A stretch of DNA of 64,000 nt, taken from contig NC_085121.1 in the NCBI RefSeq assembly GCF_030269925.1, positions 11,859,501 to 11,923,500 of the forward strand, in the 5' to 3' direction. The stretch is from Bombyx mori. Taxonomy: Eukaryota; Arthropoda; Insecta; Lepidoptera; Bombycidae. This document shows, one piece after another, positions 12,013 to 24,004 of the stretch (position 1 is its first letter; each line of letters opens with the position of its first letter). The position numbers were made by a program, and so were the translations under genes. Under the pieces are notes generated by a model. It had not been told where the DNA came from. It was given only the letters and a program-made list of their open reading frames with translations, and made no database searches.

Positions 12013-13800
12013 CGTCGCTCGAGAACAAACTCCAAATAATATATTTTTCCATCGAACGAGGATATCAAACTTGCGAACAGTTTTGTTGTACATCTGAGCT
12101 ACATTTTGCCTTATGAATTTGTCAGTTTCAAATAATACATTGCTTGCACTATATGAATGTACTTAAGTATGCATGTTTTGATATTAGACGTGTCCCTGTC
12201 AAGGCGTGTGTCTGTTATGTACATCATTAAGGGCCTTAGTACAAGTGAGGTCTGTCTGCGGCCGCGACCTTCGGGTTAACACAATATTATACTTAATCTG
12301 TGATTCACTTTACACACTCGGCTCATATTTTTAAATATTTTAGATCTAGTTTAAATGTATGATGTATGTACATAGTCAATTATAAAAGATTCGAGGAATT
12401 CGAATATTAAAATTGCTCTAAAAATTATTTTTAATTATAAATTTAGTTTTATTGATATTTTGTATTAAAAAGATTTGACTTATTGACTAGTTGTTTTAAG
12501 GTATTTTGGCGGCTATTACACTGTCAACGTATTTAAGTATAGTGCCAAGTTGTAAAATAAAACTTTTAATGTAAGGATGCATTTACTCATCAAAATCACT
12601 TTGCCTTTGACTGTCTAGTGCCTAAAATTGTTATAAGTTATGAGGAAAATTTGTCTGTTATTATCAGAAAATTGTCATCTATAGTTTTGTTATTAATTTA
12701 ATAAATAATATTTATTGTACATAAACATTTACATACACTTAGGAATTTGTAAGGAAACAATACTTTAGTGTTTCTAAAGTATGTAACTGAAACTGTGTGA
12801 ATTGTTTTAAAACATTTAAAAGATTTCATGGATTTAGTCTTGTTATGCTCCAAAATATATGTATGTGTTTAAGTTCTAATACATAGAAATAACAATGTCA
12901 CAGGCACATAATCAGTGTATGTTTCCTTAAAATGGATTTGAATGTTTATGGTGGGAACTTAACCCTACGATTTCGTCCAATATTCTGTTGCATAACATTG
13001 TTCTGTTGCAAAATATGTTAAAAAGAACTGAAACGAAACTTTAAAAAGAGATTATTCCGAAATAAATTACGAATTCACTGCCAGCATTGTTATACCTATG
13101 TATAGTTTAACAAAAGAAAAAATGTAAAGCAGTATTAATATTAAAGTGATGATTTAACGTCTAACTATCAAGCGAGCCATCGAATTTTGTCAATTTTTTG
13201 CACTTTTACACCATGGTCTACGTGACCGTTGCTAGATTAAACTTTCTTTTATAAAATTCAAGGAGTATTTTTTCTTGGTAACGACACGAAAAAACGATAA
13301 ATATTTATGAATAAGTCTACTCAAATATCTCTACGATGATGGCATTACAATGTTACACAAAATTCCTTGTAACATAAAAATATAATTTTCTAAATCTTAA
13401 ATATTTTGCATATAAAGATATTATTGTTAATAATTACTCATATTTAGGACGTTCTGAAAATAAAAATTCAAATGTACAATAAATTTACTCAATATTTAAT
13501 TATAGCATTGTCTAAAAGTCCAACATCAATATGTATAGCATTGTATGTCCTAGCTGCTCTTCTCGTATGTAAAAGAATTTTAATAATGTATAATGTGATG
13601 TAAAACGTATCCAAACAACTCACACACAGTGGCCAGCCTATTTATTACAAAGTAAGCCTAAAAACAATAAAAAAAGCGTTTTTCATCAGATTACACACAA
13701 GAAAAAAATGTACAAATGAATAATTATTATAAACATAAAATGTTATTTATTTCATCTTTTTTTTTCATTTTGTTAATAAACTTCACTGAAATTAAAATTT
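12013..13800 (+). other. Probable 3' UTR and downstream flank of Gap1
   Basis: AT-rich sequence follows the Gap1 stop codon with no open frame of note. Candidate poly(A) signals are AATAAA near 12556, 12699 and 13774. Which is used cannot be told from sequence. Confidence 0.45.
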
Positions 13801-13958
13801 ACATCAGTTTTGTTTAATTTAGTGATCAAGATCAAGTGAATCAAGGATTACAATTTCATATATCAAACGCAATATAGTTTGATGATATTTGTGGTTTTTT
13901 TGTTTTTATAAATTAGGCAACAATGGCATATTATAGCAAGAAACGAAGAAAGAAAAGA

Positions 13959-14606
13959 GACTATAGTAGAATTATTTTGTCCGTGCAGTTTGGGTCATAA
14001 AAAATCGGAACGGTGAAGCGAGTATTTCGCTCTCTCTTCCACTGACAAGCCTTATGGACGGGCATAGTGATGCGCATTATTGTTATCGATAAGCGTTATC
14101 GATAGTGTATTTAGTTTTGTCATTTTGTGGGTTAGTGATAAAAATGAAAGAAAAAATCACTAATCGAAAACTTACACCACATATCGCCGCAGCAAGTTAA
14201 CGGCAACGGCAGAAATTAACACTTTGTAACTTTACGGGATCTATTCTTATTTCAGTAATATATTTAACACATTGTTGATAACAACACGTGCAAATATTAT
14301 TTTGAATAAATTCTGCCGTTTTGATACAAAACAAAGGAGTAGCCATTGTGTCACTAAAGAAATTCAGAGAACGAATGCATGAAACACATTACTCTTCGAC
14401 GTAATGTACTATAATTTTCAGGTAAGTACAAATGACATAACAATGTCTCACCACCCTTTGTATACCACCCCGCCGCTATGTACCTGCCATCGATGACTCA
14501 TTTGTTTTTATCTATAATGGCGTTGCGTCCGCGGAACATGCTCACCGCCCTAGCCGGGCTATATTTTATGACCCAAGCTGCACGGACAAAATAATTATAC
14601 TATAGT
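13959..14606. mobile_element. 648-bp inverted-repeat element, non-autonomous
   Basis: The left end holds ATTATTTTGTCCGTGCAG and TTGGGTCATAAAA. The right end is the reverse complement, TTTATGACCCAAGC then TGCACGGACAAAATAAT. The inverted repeats are about 40 bp. Both outer edges carry the palindrome ACTATAGT. The interior has no long open frame, but includes TTATCGATAAGCGTTATCGA (two TATCGATA-like sites). Confidence 0.75.
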
Positions 14607-14689
14607 ACAATAATAATCTACAATATATACATACCTACCATACGCGTATTATCTAATATATTAACTCTGTGAAAATGCGTGAGTATATA

Positions 14690-14950
14690 CCGGTTATCGT
14701 TCTCGTCGCAAGCGACGGGTTCGACAAAAGGCTCGACGAGTAAATTAACCCACAAACACAGCCCACTGAGTTTCTCCCTGGATCTTTTCAGTGGGTTGTT
14801 TCCGATCCGGTGGTAGATTCTGCGAAGCACGGCTCTTGCTAGGGTTCGTGTTAGCAACATAGTCAGGTTTGAGCCCCGTGAGCTCACCTACACGTTAGGG
14901 CGAAGCTGAAATAGCCTCTCAAGGCTATCAGCATAGGTAGGAAAAAAAAG
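14690..14950 (+). mobile_element. 5'-truncated LINE tail (L1Bm/BMC1-like)
   Basis: Carries the 3' signature shared with the reverse-transcriptase copy at 58405-59634: CTCGACGAGTAAATTAACC, CAGCCCACTGAGTTTCTC, GATCCGGTGGTAGATTCTGC and a terminal GGTAGGAAAAAAAAG. No coding capacity remains. The family name comes from memory and is tentative. Confidence 0.8.
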
Positions 14951-15066
14951 CAAGCGTCAGCATCTCACAGTAGTCTGCTGTTTTTTTAAGGGATTTTATG
15001 ACCTGGTAACTAAGATCATGACTAAGGTCATGTCTTATTTTAATTTAATCATATTTTTATGATAAA

Positions 15067-16034
15067 CTAGAGGTCCCGCAGTAGTCGAAATTCGACTATA
15101 ATTAATTGGAATTGTAAGTTTGTACACTATTATGATTGTATGTTATACTTCTATAATCACAAATTTCGCCAAGACTACAACTATAAAAAATATTAACAAC
15201 ACAAACAATATTTAATCTATTCTCAATTTGACAACAGGCGTCAAGAACAAAAGTTTGACAATAAATAGTATGCATGCGTGTTGCGTCAAATACATGGTAT
15301 GTAGTGTGTGTAATGTTTTCTTTATTGATTTAATGTATCTTTTACGCATTATTTTAAAAAAATATTAGCATTGTGCACTTCTTCTCTATATTCTCTATAA
15401 GTGTGGAAAATTTCATACTCCTCCGTCTGCGCAATTTTCGTAAAAAGGGATACAAAGTTTTTGCTTCACGTATAAAATATATATGGGATCGGATCGTTTC
15501 TGTTTTCTTGTCGGTTTCGTAACAAAAGTTTTTTTACATGAAGGGGTTGTCAGCCCCTTGCATAACCCCCGAAATGCAGGAGGACCACACCCTACTTTGG
15601 TCAGCGAGCCCATCGGACTTAGCCGGCAGCTAGCTAGGCTGTACTACCGACCACTCCCCCATCCGCCACCCGGGGGATAGTATAGGGCGTATAGAGCCAA
15701 ATATTCTGGGGGAGATGAAGGCACGGAGGCTCGGATGGCTCGGACATGTAGTACGTATGGAGCAGGATCGGGCTGTGAAACGGGTGTACACGGGTGTACC
15801 GGAGGGACGCCGCCCCGTAGGGAGGCCCAAGTACAGCTGATGTGACGCTGTGGAAGGAAATTTACGGGAGCTCCAAGTGTCGGACTGGCAAGGTGTTGCG
15901 CAGCGCCGGGATGAATGGCAAAGTTTATTGTCGGAATAAACTTTGCCATTCTTGCCAAACTTTGCCAAGTGGGCCAAGACCCACTTCGGGGTCATAGCGC
16001 CAGCTCAGTAGTAGTAGTAGTATTAATATATAGA
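15067..16034 (-). mobile_element. Non-autonomous Helitron, itself interrupted by an RTE-like LINE
   Basis: On the minus strand it starts TCTATATATTAATAC (from 16034) and ends with the hairpin TAGTCGAATTTCGACTA, then CTGCGGGACCTCTAG, the Helitron 3' signature. It inserted between host A and T. The stretch 15479-16022 is foreign, and the Helitron resumes at about 16022. Confidence 0.75.
15479..16022 (+). mobile_element. 3' end of an RTE-like LINE
   Basis: The plus strand codes for a LINE C-terminal peptide around RLGWLGHVVRMEQDRAVKRV and GRRPVGRPKY, typical of RTE-type reverse transcriptases downstream of the catalytic domain. The copy ends in a TAG-repeat tail at about 16008-16021. Flanks GTATAAAATATATA and GTATTAATATATA are consistent with a target duplication inside the Helitron. 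Confidence 0.65.
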
Positions 16035-16262
16035 TGATATGGAGTGAAAAGAAATGAAATGAAATAAAGATGATTAATTTGAGACATTAATGGGATGAAA
16101 TTAAATGAAATGTGATGAGATGATATAGGATGAAATATAATCTCAGTAAAATGGTGGTACATAATTTACTGAAATTTTTTTAGTTGACTTTTTGGAGGAT
16201 TCCGAGAAGTTACGTCTGGCAACTTTGTTTCATTTTCCCCAGTGATTTTCCCACATTTGCGC

Positions 16263-17301
16263 TAGACTTGCGCAAAACATCACTTCCCAATGTAATGTGA
16301 TATGACATCACTTTTACAGATAGGTGATATTACTCGAAAACATTACACATCACTCATAACATTACTCGGTGCGTTCAAAGTGATGTGTATAAACACATCA
16401 CTTAGGTAATGATTCGGGTGTATAGATACAATGTATTCGTCGTCACAGTATCTATTGAACGCACCGAGTAATGTTAAGAGTGATGTGTAATGTTTTCGAG
16501 TAATATTCGATTCGGGTGTGTCATTACAGTAGTGTATTACAATACAAAGTATGAACTTTGTATTGTAATACACTGTTATATTACTTGACAGATTGACTTA
16601 CTTAATAATATAATAATTTTATTTTTTACTTAATATAATTTATTGTGGGATGAACGGATTTCATATGGCGACTTAGACTGTAAATTGAGCTCGACAATAA
16701 TGTTAATATACGAGAGCAGTAGATGCATTGTTTCGGCGCGATATCCTCAAAGTGCATCCAAGGAGGACTGTACTTTCATTTAGACGCCGTTATTTCTTTC
16801 ACTTATTAAACACGCATTAAAACAAATAATAAAACTATCTTCAAACAAGTGCTTAAGTAATTCAAATCAAATGAAGTCGTTGTGGCCTAAAGGATAAGAC
16901 GTCCGATGCATTCGTATGTAGCGATGCACCGGTGTTCGAATCCCGCAGGCGGGTACCAATTTTTCTAATGAAATACGTACTCAACAAATGTTCACGATTG
17001 ACTTCCACGGTGAAGGAATAACATCGTGTAATAAAAAATCAAACCCGCAAAATTATAATTTGCGTAATCACTGGTGGTAGGACCTCTTGGGAGTCCGCAC
17101 GGGTAGGTACCACCACCCCGCCTATTTCCGCCGTGAAGCAGTAATGCGTTTCGGTTCGAAGGGTGGGGTAGCCGTTGTAACTATACTGAGATCTTAGAAC
17201 TTATATCTCGAGGTGGGTGGCGCATTACGTTGTAGATGTCTATGGGCTCCAGTAACCACTTAACACCAGGTGGGCTGTGAGCTCGTCCATCCATCTAAGC
17301 A

Positions 17302-17393
<92 letters not shown>

Positions 17394-17814
17394 TGAAATA
17401 TTACTAAACAATTACGAGCGACTAGCGATTTTACAAAAGTTGCGAATAAAAAATTAAGTAAGTACTTGCGGGGAGCTACCGGCTGGCCGCATGAAAAATA
17501 TAAACACAAATACCTATATTAAAATTCAGACGTACCATAGGTATAAAAATGTACCTAGCGGCCAGGACATACGGTTCAAAATCACTAGGAATAATTCCGT
17601 GTCGCTTGCTCATTTATTTTGCGTCGATCGGTCTGTCTCGCTCGCTCGGTTCCGTTCGTGTATTAAGCAACATTACACGACAAAGAAAGAAACATGTTGG
17701 GTGATAGTGTGATGTTTGTTTCCTTCGCGTAATGTGTGATGTTGCATTACATCGTAGAGTAATATTACCCGAGTAATATCACTCGCATTACTTACACATG
17801 TCTAATTTGCGCAC
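16263..17814. mobile_element. hAT-like non-autonomous element with a Bm1 inside
   Basis: Ends TAGACTTGCGC and CACATGTCTA, with an exact 8-bp target duplication ATTTGCGC at 16255-16262 and 17815-17822, as hAT transposons make. The interior contains a long internal palindrome around 16333-16510 built on GAGTAATGTT and AAAACATTACACATCACT. No transposase is seen. Confidence 0.8.
16876..17387 (+). mobile_element. Bm1 SINE, full length with 84-base A tail
   Basis: Begins with the tRNA-like head (A box GTGGCCTAAAGGATAAGACG, B box GGTGTTCGAATCCCGC). It then shows the Bm1 body and ends in CCATCTAAGCAAT followed by an uninterrupted A run at 17304-17387. The long pure tail suggests a young insertion, or sequence or assembly noise at a homopolymer. 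Confidence 0.92.
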
Positions 17815-18161
17815 TTTCACCGATATTAAACAGTTAAAAACCACCGTTATTACACATTTAACTGAAGAAACATTAAATAGACAAAATTAAACAAATCACA
17901 ATTTCATTCCTCGCGTTCCCGCCAAAAAGTCAGTCTATGCTGTGATACAATACCATAGATTATACACAATAATACAAAATACTACTCTAGGGTCATACCG
18001 GACATAACCTAACTTTTCGCTTGTGAAATGGTAAACGTATTTATGTTATTATCGTACTATTTACATTAAACTATTAATGTAGTTACAAATTACATGATCT
18101 GTTAAATTGGTTTTTAATAGAACACGCTGTCTATAAATTACGGAAACCAAATTATAACAAA

Positions 18162-19933
18162 ATGGCAGATTCTGTTAATATGTCACTAGGTAAGTAAATC
18201 TTTGGATTTGATCTATTTATATACGATTATTCACACTTCATGTAGTGTTATTTACAAGATGAGTTTTGAAATCTGATGAGCTTGGATGGTTTTAAACGTG
18301 TATCTCGTTATTTATAAAAAAAAAAATGGGTATATGACCCCGGCCTCAAGCCGTATTGAGTATAACGCCAGGGTTTGCTGTGAGTCTTGTGAGACTGTGT
18401 GGGTTGGTACCGCCGTCTTATGTTTACTGCCTGGAATAATTGAGTGTGAAACCTCGTTAACAGGTGGTTTGTCATTGGGAAGATCATGACACATGAAAGT
18501 AATAAAAACAAAAAGTCTTTAACAACTCTAATTTCAATATTTTTTTATTATAGATGAGATAATAAAAAAGAATCAACAAAATCGTGCAAGCAGATCTAGA
18601 GGACGAGGTATTAACCGAGGTAGAGGACCTGGACGAGGAGGTGGCAGAGGTCGCGGACGTGGTAATAATGGACGCGGTCGTCCCCAGTCTCGCACAGCTA
18701 ATCGAGGGTCTAGACAAGGACGTTCACAGTCACGTGGGCAGAGAGGTCGTTCTCAATCTAGATCACGATCACAATCACAGGCTAGATCTCGCTCTCGTCA
18801 ATCTCGCCGATCGAACTCTCGCAACAGATCCAGGTCTCGATCACAGCTTAGAGCTTTAACTCCGAAGGGCCGGGCAGGATTAGAAGATCTACAAACTGGA
18901 ATGCCTCCTTTGACAAGAAGTGGCAGATCTTTTAGAGGTAATATAATTTGGCAAAGAACATAATTATAAATTAATACCAGATTTTAACACTTTTATTTAA
19001 CACTGACAAGTATTTACATGGGTTAACCATCATGTGCCATCTAAGAAGTCTTTTACACATTGTTGTATATGACAATCAAATATGCATTCTATCTCTCTAC
19101 ACAGCATTCTTTAGATAGTAATTATACATCTTATTCACATAAACACATTTATAATAATGGTTTTGCTATAAAAAATAGATAACTTTTAGAATTTGGAATA
19201 ACTTGTTTTAGGTGGAGCTCAAAAAAGGTTGCAACGTGCATATTCTAATCCCGATTTAAGAGGAAATGTTCATAGTAGACTAGGTGTTACAACACGCAGA
19301 GGTGGCATCAATTTGCGCAGACCCCTCGCTATTGCTAAACGAGGAGTTTCTAAAAGAGGAAGAGGTTTAAGCACTGGAAATAGATATAGCAATGTGGGAT
19401 TGAGATCTGACCAAATCTTAAAAGAACAGAGGCAGAATATGATGTTAAAAAATAACATGATAAGATCACAGACATTCACACGATCAAGAAATAACTCTTT
19501 CAGTTCAGCTTCACAGTTAACAGTTAGTGTGGCTAATGATTTTGCTCGGAAAAGACGTAACAGTGTTGGAAGCACTGGTTATCTGAATAGGCAAAGTTTG
19601 GCACAGCTGAATAATCAACTAGGAAATTATAATTCAAGAAAAGGTCCAGGTAGTGTTCGATCAATGACGTCTAACAAATCTAACCGATCTGGAGGGTCCA
19701 ACACAAGCTCAACGAGGTCAAGGGGTAGAGGTAGAGGCAGAGGCACTGGTCGAGGAGTCGGAAGAAAATTTATAAACAAGCAAATATTAAATGCGAAATT
19801 ACAGAAAGAAATAGCTGCTATTCAGGGAAAAACATATGGAGGAAATGCTACTGAAGCTCCTAGTGGTGTTAATTTCGCTCCCACACCAGTTGCTACAGGG
19901 CAATCACTTCATCAACGATTTGCTAGCACTTAA
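18162..19933 (+). CDS. UIF/FYTTD1-like mRNA-export adaptor, RGG/RS-rich
   Basis: Exons 18162-18189, 18554-18937 and 19212-19933 give 377 residues. The start is the first ATG upstream of a good donor. It begins MADSVNMSLDEIIKKNQQN, which matches the UAP56-binding motif (MSLDDIIK) of ALY/REF and UIF. The motif exists only after splicing exon 1 to exon 2. Residues 20-110 are RGRG/RGG and RS repeats, expected to bind RNA and be arginine-methylated. Residues 150-377 are basic and low-complexity, with LTVSVAN near position 250 and a second RGRGRGRG block. It ends LHQRFAST, which recalls the FYTTD1 C terminus (LNERFG). There is no RRM, so it is not ALY itself. By inference it recruits the UAP56 helicase to nuclear mRNA. 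The MSLDEIIK motif is clear. Orthology to FYTTD1 is plausible but not proven. CHTOP is an alternative. Confidence 0.75.
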
Positions 19934-21905
19934 TCAAATAACCATGACTATAATATCATGTTTTCAGTGAGTGGACAATGGTTGGTAGGTGACTGTGTTA
20001 AAGTACATACACATATTAAATTGACTATTAGTGTAACATTTTACTTTTTTTTCTAAAGTTTGGACCATGCTTTATATTTTGTATAGGTAACTACAAAATA
20101 TAATAGTGCATACTAACAGGGAAGCATTGTTTGAAATTGTTTTTAAACTTTAGTAACTTTTTTCTTAAATTGCATTTTTTTCCCTCAATTATATCACTGC
20201 GTGGAGTGTTATTATTGTAATAATAAATCTTGAAACAAGTAAAGGTACATAAGTTAACTTGAGCTAATTTGTTAGGGCTGAGTCAGATCGGAATGGCAGC
20301 GTCGTGGCGAACACTTTCAGTGTGAAATAATTTTAAACTTCATCTATATACTTAAAAGATCAGTATTGCTTGAAAAGCTTGATAAGGTCGCGACACAGCC
20401 GCCGCCCGCCCGCCGGGAAGCGAACACCCGCGCGCCACGTGCGTCTTGTCGGTGATTCTGCCCGCGGCGACACAAGGCCGCTCGCGCGTTCATATGTATT
20501 TACCAATTCCATCATGTTCACTCCAAACACGAGTATCATAGCCGAATGAAAAAACTAAACTAGTCAAGAGGAGACTAGGCGCTTCCAGTCTGGAGGCCGC
20601 CAGCGGCGACGCCGAGGGCCGCTGCCACTCCGGTGTGACTCGGCCCTCATGCTTTATGATAACACTTTGATTTTACTATTATTTTTGTTAATTAAGTATA
20701 AATAAATAAAAAACGAACGAAATAGTTATTTTAATCAGTTTACCAGGTAACAAACATTAAATGTTGATTCATCTTTAAAAATGACTATTTTACTTAAACT
20801 TATAACTTGCTTTGCAGGATAAATAGACAGCTTGGAGATACCTATCCATATGGGCATAATATGCGCTCGAAAATCATAATATGAAGGAAAAGTTTTAATA
20901 GTTTATTTTCGATTTATTTACAATTAATTGTTTTTATTAATCTACAATTAAAATCGTTGAACAACCGTACTAATTTTGTAAATATCCTTTAATGCATAAA
21001 ATTTTTAAATATACTTTATTTAGAGCACAATACCTAGCCTCGAGGATCAAACTAATTTATGTAATATCGCCGATTGAGTATGTTGTTCCATAAAATAATT
21101 TAAATGACAAGATTATCTATCCGTGGTTTTAAACAGATATACTTTATTTTGCGGTTGATATCTATCTTATAATCTGTAAGTACGGTAAATTCTTTTCAGA
21201 AAGGACAAACGCTATGTAATATGTATGCATATGTCAGAATTATGGGTATGGTTGCTCACGCTCCCTAGATTAATCATCAGAGTTCTATGTGATCTAGTTC
21301 TTGAATCTATCTGTATATATATATGAAGCTAGTATCAGACTGCTACTTTGACGTATGATAATCTTATACTGCTAATCTCTAGCTAGATCCTAACTCAGCT
21401 CACACAAAGTCCCCACTTAAAGTCAACACTCAAGCCATGTCCTGATGGATCCAAATCCATTCTACCTTGGTGGAGTCAGCTGATCCATTTTGAGTGCTGT
21501 TGATTATGTTGTGTTATGTTTGCTATGCTGTTATTGTTAATTAAGCTGTTGATTGTGCCTTTATTATTTTTATTATAGTTTTACTAGAATTCAGAGTGCA
21601 ATTAAACACTTCTTCTTTCCTAGTTCCAATAGAACTAGTAGTAGGCAAAGCACAAATCATTGAAACCATCAAAGAATTCGACGTGATACCTAGGCATAGC
21701 ATCAGAACCAATGTTCATTTGGCAAGAAACTATTGAGTTTCTGCTCTCAGTATCTCAGTGGATTTCAATTCTGATATGGTTGTAGACCTACTCATTAAGT
21801 AGCCGTTTTTAACTGTTAGGCTTACTTTGGAGACTCGTGGAGTTGTTAGCTCATAAATGAAACTCATTACAGTAAAAAAATAATTTAATGGTCTCAAGCG
21901 ATTAC
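19934..21905. other. Intergenic region between convergent genes
   Basis: Downstream of the UIF-like stop there is an AATAAA at about 20223, a likely poly(A) signal. An inverted-repeat element occupies 20275-20646. From 20650 to 21905 the sequence is AT-rich with no open frame or repeat I can identify. Confidence 0.4.
20275..20646. mobile_element. GC-rich Harbinger-like MITE
   Basis: Imperfect inverted repeats GGGCTGAGTCAGATCGG and, at the far end, CCGGTGTGACTCGGCCC extend to about 28 bp including GGCAGCG. The flanks TTA and TCA could be a decayed 3-bp duplication, as PIF/Harbinger elements make. The GC-rich interior stands out from AT-rich surroundings. Confidence 0.6.
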
Positions 21906-22832
21906 TTACATTTTATACATTTTTGGCATCATTATAAGAGAATCCGTAACTGAAAAAAAAAAACTTATTTTGACAAAAAAATTCTGACTCAAATCTTACA
22001 AGGTGACCCATCACTAACCCACAGGGATTTATTGTGATTGTTTCGATTCTTAAATAAAATAAAACAAACAAATGTGTAATTTGAAACAGATAAAGGACTA
22101 ATAACATAAAAAATAGATATCATAGTACTTAACTTACAATTTTCTCCAAGTACATTACTCAGTATGAAACCGTGAAATGAGTGAACATGTTCCTTTGCTT
22201 TGGTAAGACTCAAATCTGTCGACTCAAACGTCCAGCCAAGGTGCTGGCCACAATGAGGACATGCACATATACGCCATGTGTAGCCGGGAAACCAGGAATC
22301 AGCCCCTTGGGGCTAAAAATTATATAGCATATAATTATAGCTTTTAGTCTATTCAATTCAGTATTATTTAAATTTTGTATATGTGATTGGGTGCACAATA
22401 ACTTACTGGGCCCACATTTTCACATTTTGCTTTTTCTAGAGTAACTATATCAAATTTCACTCCAAATGGATTCACTAATGTTTGCACTGTAGCATTTTGG
22501 TGGCCAAACAGGTTTTGTTTGTCTATTGTTAGCGCTCCTGGACTTTGTTTGCTGAATAAATAATGTGAATCGGCTACATCAGCACCACATTTCCGACACA
22601 ATATTAATTCTGCAAAAATAGAACATTTATTTTAAATATATAAGGCTTTTTATATATCAGTGCTGTATATTTCCGCAATATAATATTTAAAATGTATCCT
22701 AAGAAAATGTGAAGAAAAAGTTGGTATTATACCTTGTCCGAGGTTTTTAGAATTTTCATGTTGATCAGTAACTCCAATTAATGTGCAGCATATGAAAAAT
22801 AGTATTAACAATGAATGTAAGATGTCAAACAT
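21906..22832 (-). CDS. Secreted CULT-domain (cereblon-like) protein
   Basis: Exons on the minus strand: 22832-22733, 22609-22407, 22312-22138 and 21949-21906, giving 173 residues with all phases consistent. It starts MFDILHSLLILFFICCTL, a clear signal peptide of about 24 residues. The rest is a CULT domain, the thalidomide-binding fold of cereblon. Zinc ligands are CRKCG near residue 38 and CACPHCG near 120. The three cage tryptophans are present in WFPGYTW and HLGW. There is no Lon domain and no DDB1-binding region, so it cannot be cereblon itself. CULT domains are known as cereblon, as bacterial single-domain proteins and as secreted eukaryotic proteins. The ligand of the secreted form is unknown. 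It converges with the UIF-like gene and diverges from the PLEKHM1-like gene. The short last exon (13 codons) is the least certain part. Confidence 0.85.
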
Positions 22833-23256
22833 GCCTTCAGTACCTATTTTATTATTGTTTAATTAATAATGTATCAGTCTGAAATCTGAAATTTTAAACA
22901 TTTAGTATGAATAATAATTAAAATTAGGACTAAATTGTGTGTATTACTATTTAAATTGACAGTTATTGTCTCCCTCATAGATTATCACAGTAATCTGATA
23001 ATTGCTATTGTATTTTTAAATCAACAGGCTTATTATTATTTAGTTAATTGGCGATTACCTACCAAACTACCAACTAGTAAAATTTTAATTAATTTACTTT
23101 GTTTATTATGTATTGGAGCGCAGTTTCTAAATATTAGTGTATAATCTATGGCGGCGTTAATTTTTTTCCCCACCTATGTGCTTAGTGCGAGTTTTTTAAC
23201 GTTCTCGATAGTGTTAAAGTGAACCCAATTTTGTATGCAGTTGGAAGTGCCCCTAG

Positions 23257-24004
23257 CAGTGATCTCGAACCTACCGATTTTCGGTATTTCTACCGATATG
23301 GGCTCTGTTCTACCGAAATACCGAAATATAACGATTTTTCTACGATTTCAGAGTATACATGGAAATTCTATCGATTTCACGCTTTTAGTGTTTAAGTAGT
23401 TAAAACTACTTCGATACTTCTTAAGAGTAGGCTCTTTCCCAATATTCAGAGCAATGATTTCCAGGAAATTGATAGAGTGGCGCATTTTAAGAAATTGTGA
23501 ACAGATCAAAACATTTCCTAATGATGTATTACTATTTTAGGGTCAAGTAAGTTTACTAAAACATGCCGATGAAACTCAAATGTTTCCTTTGTTGTTTAAT
23601 TTCATCCTTAATATTTTATAACTTCCCTATTCATCCGCTAACGTTGAACGCATATTTTCACTTATTAATCTTTTGAAAACAAACAGCGAAATAGGCTGTC
23701 TACTGAATCAATCACTGGTCTATTACATACAAAACGACTCTTTAATACATCTAATTGTTATGATTTTGAAATTAATTCGACGATGACTGCAGCTATGGCC
23801 AAACAATATTGGTATACAAATAATTATTCTTAAATATGATTGTTATAAATTAGCCAGTAAATTTTTTTTTTTCAATAAATAAACCAATTTATTGGATATT
23901 GTATATTTTGCGACAAATACCGATTTTGGGTACAAAATAGTACAATTATACCGATTTTAGCTGGCAAGTCTACCGATCTCGCTCTATGACGTTCGAAATC
24001 ACTA
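23257..24004 (+). mobile_element. hAT-like element, internally deleted
   Basis: Ends CAGTGATCTCGAAC and GTTCGAAATCACTA form short inverted repeats. The flanks GCCCCTAG (23249-23256) and GCCCCAG (24005-24011) read as an 8-bp duplication that lost one T. It carries a transposase remnant. Confidence 0.75.
23585..23833 (+). pseudogene. hAT transposase C-terminal (dimerisation) remnant, frameshifted
   Basis: The plus strand encodes SANVERIFSLIN, the classic hAT C-terminal motif. After a frameshift near 23675 it continues as NRLSTESITGLLHTKRLF, ending at TAA near 23833. No upstream catalytic region remains, so this is a dead fragment within the 23257-24004 element. Confidence 0.8.

Larger units (their letters stand above)
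14991..17941 (-). mobile_element. About 400-bp retroposon (unclassified), split by nested insertions
   Basis: Segments 14991-15066, 16035-16262 and 17815-17941 together make one copy of the family also found at 34049-34451, 50543-50942 and 59713-60130. The minus-strand 5' end is GACTTTTTGGCGGGAACGCG and the A tail is at 14991-14997. Flanks AGTCTGCTG (before 14991) and AGTCTATGCTG (from 17941) look like one target duplication. That confirms the outer limits despite about 2.5 kb of inserted DNA. Confidence 0.75.

Noticed and set aside
16880..16960. Possible tRNA gene (A and B boxes)
   Set aside because: The boxes belong to the Bm1 tRNA-like head. The cloverleaf is not maintained, and the same head recurs at every full-length Bm1.
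17240..17509. Minus-strand 89-codon frame with a long Phe run
   Set aside because: It is the translation of the Bm1 A tail (84 A) and flanking SINE sequence.
18584..18859. Acidic 91-codon frame on the plus strand
   Set aside because: It is a shadow in another frame of the RGG/RS-rich exon of the UIF-like gene.
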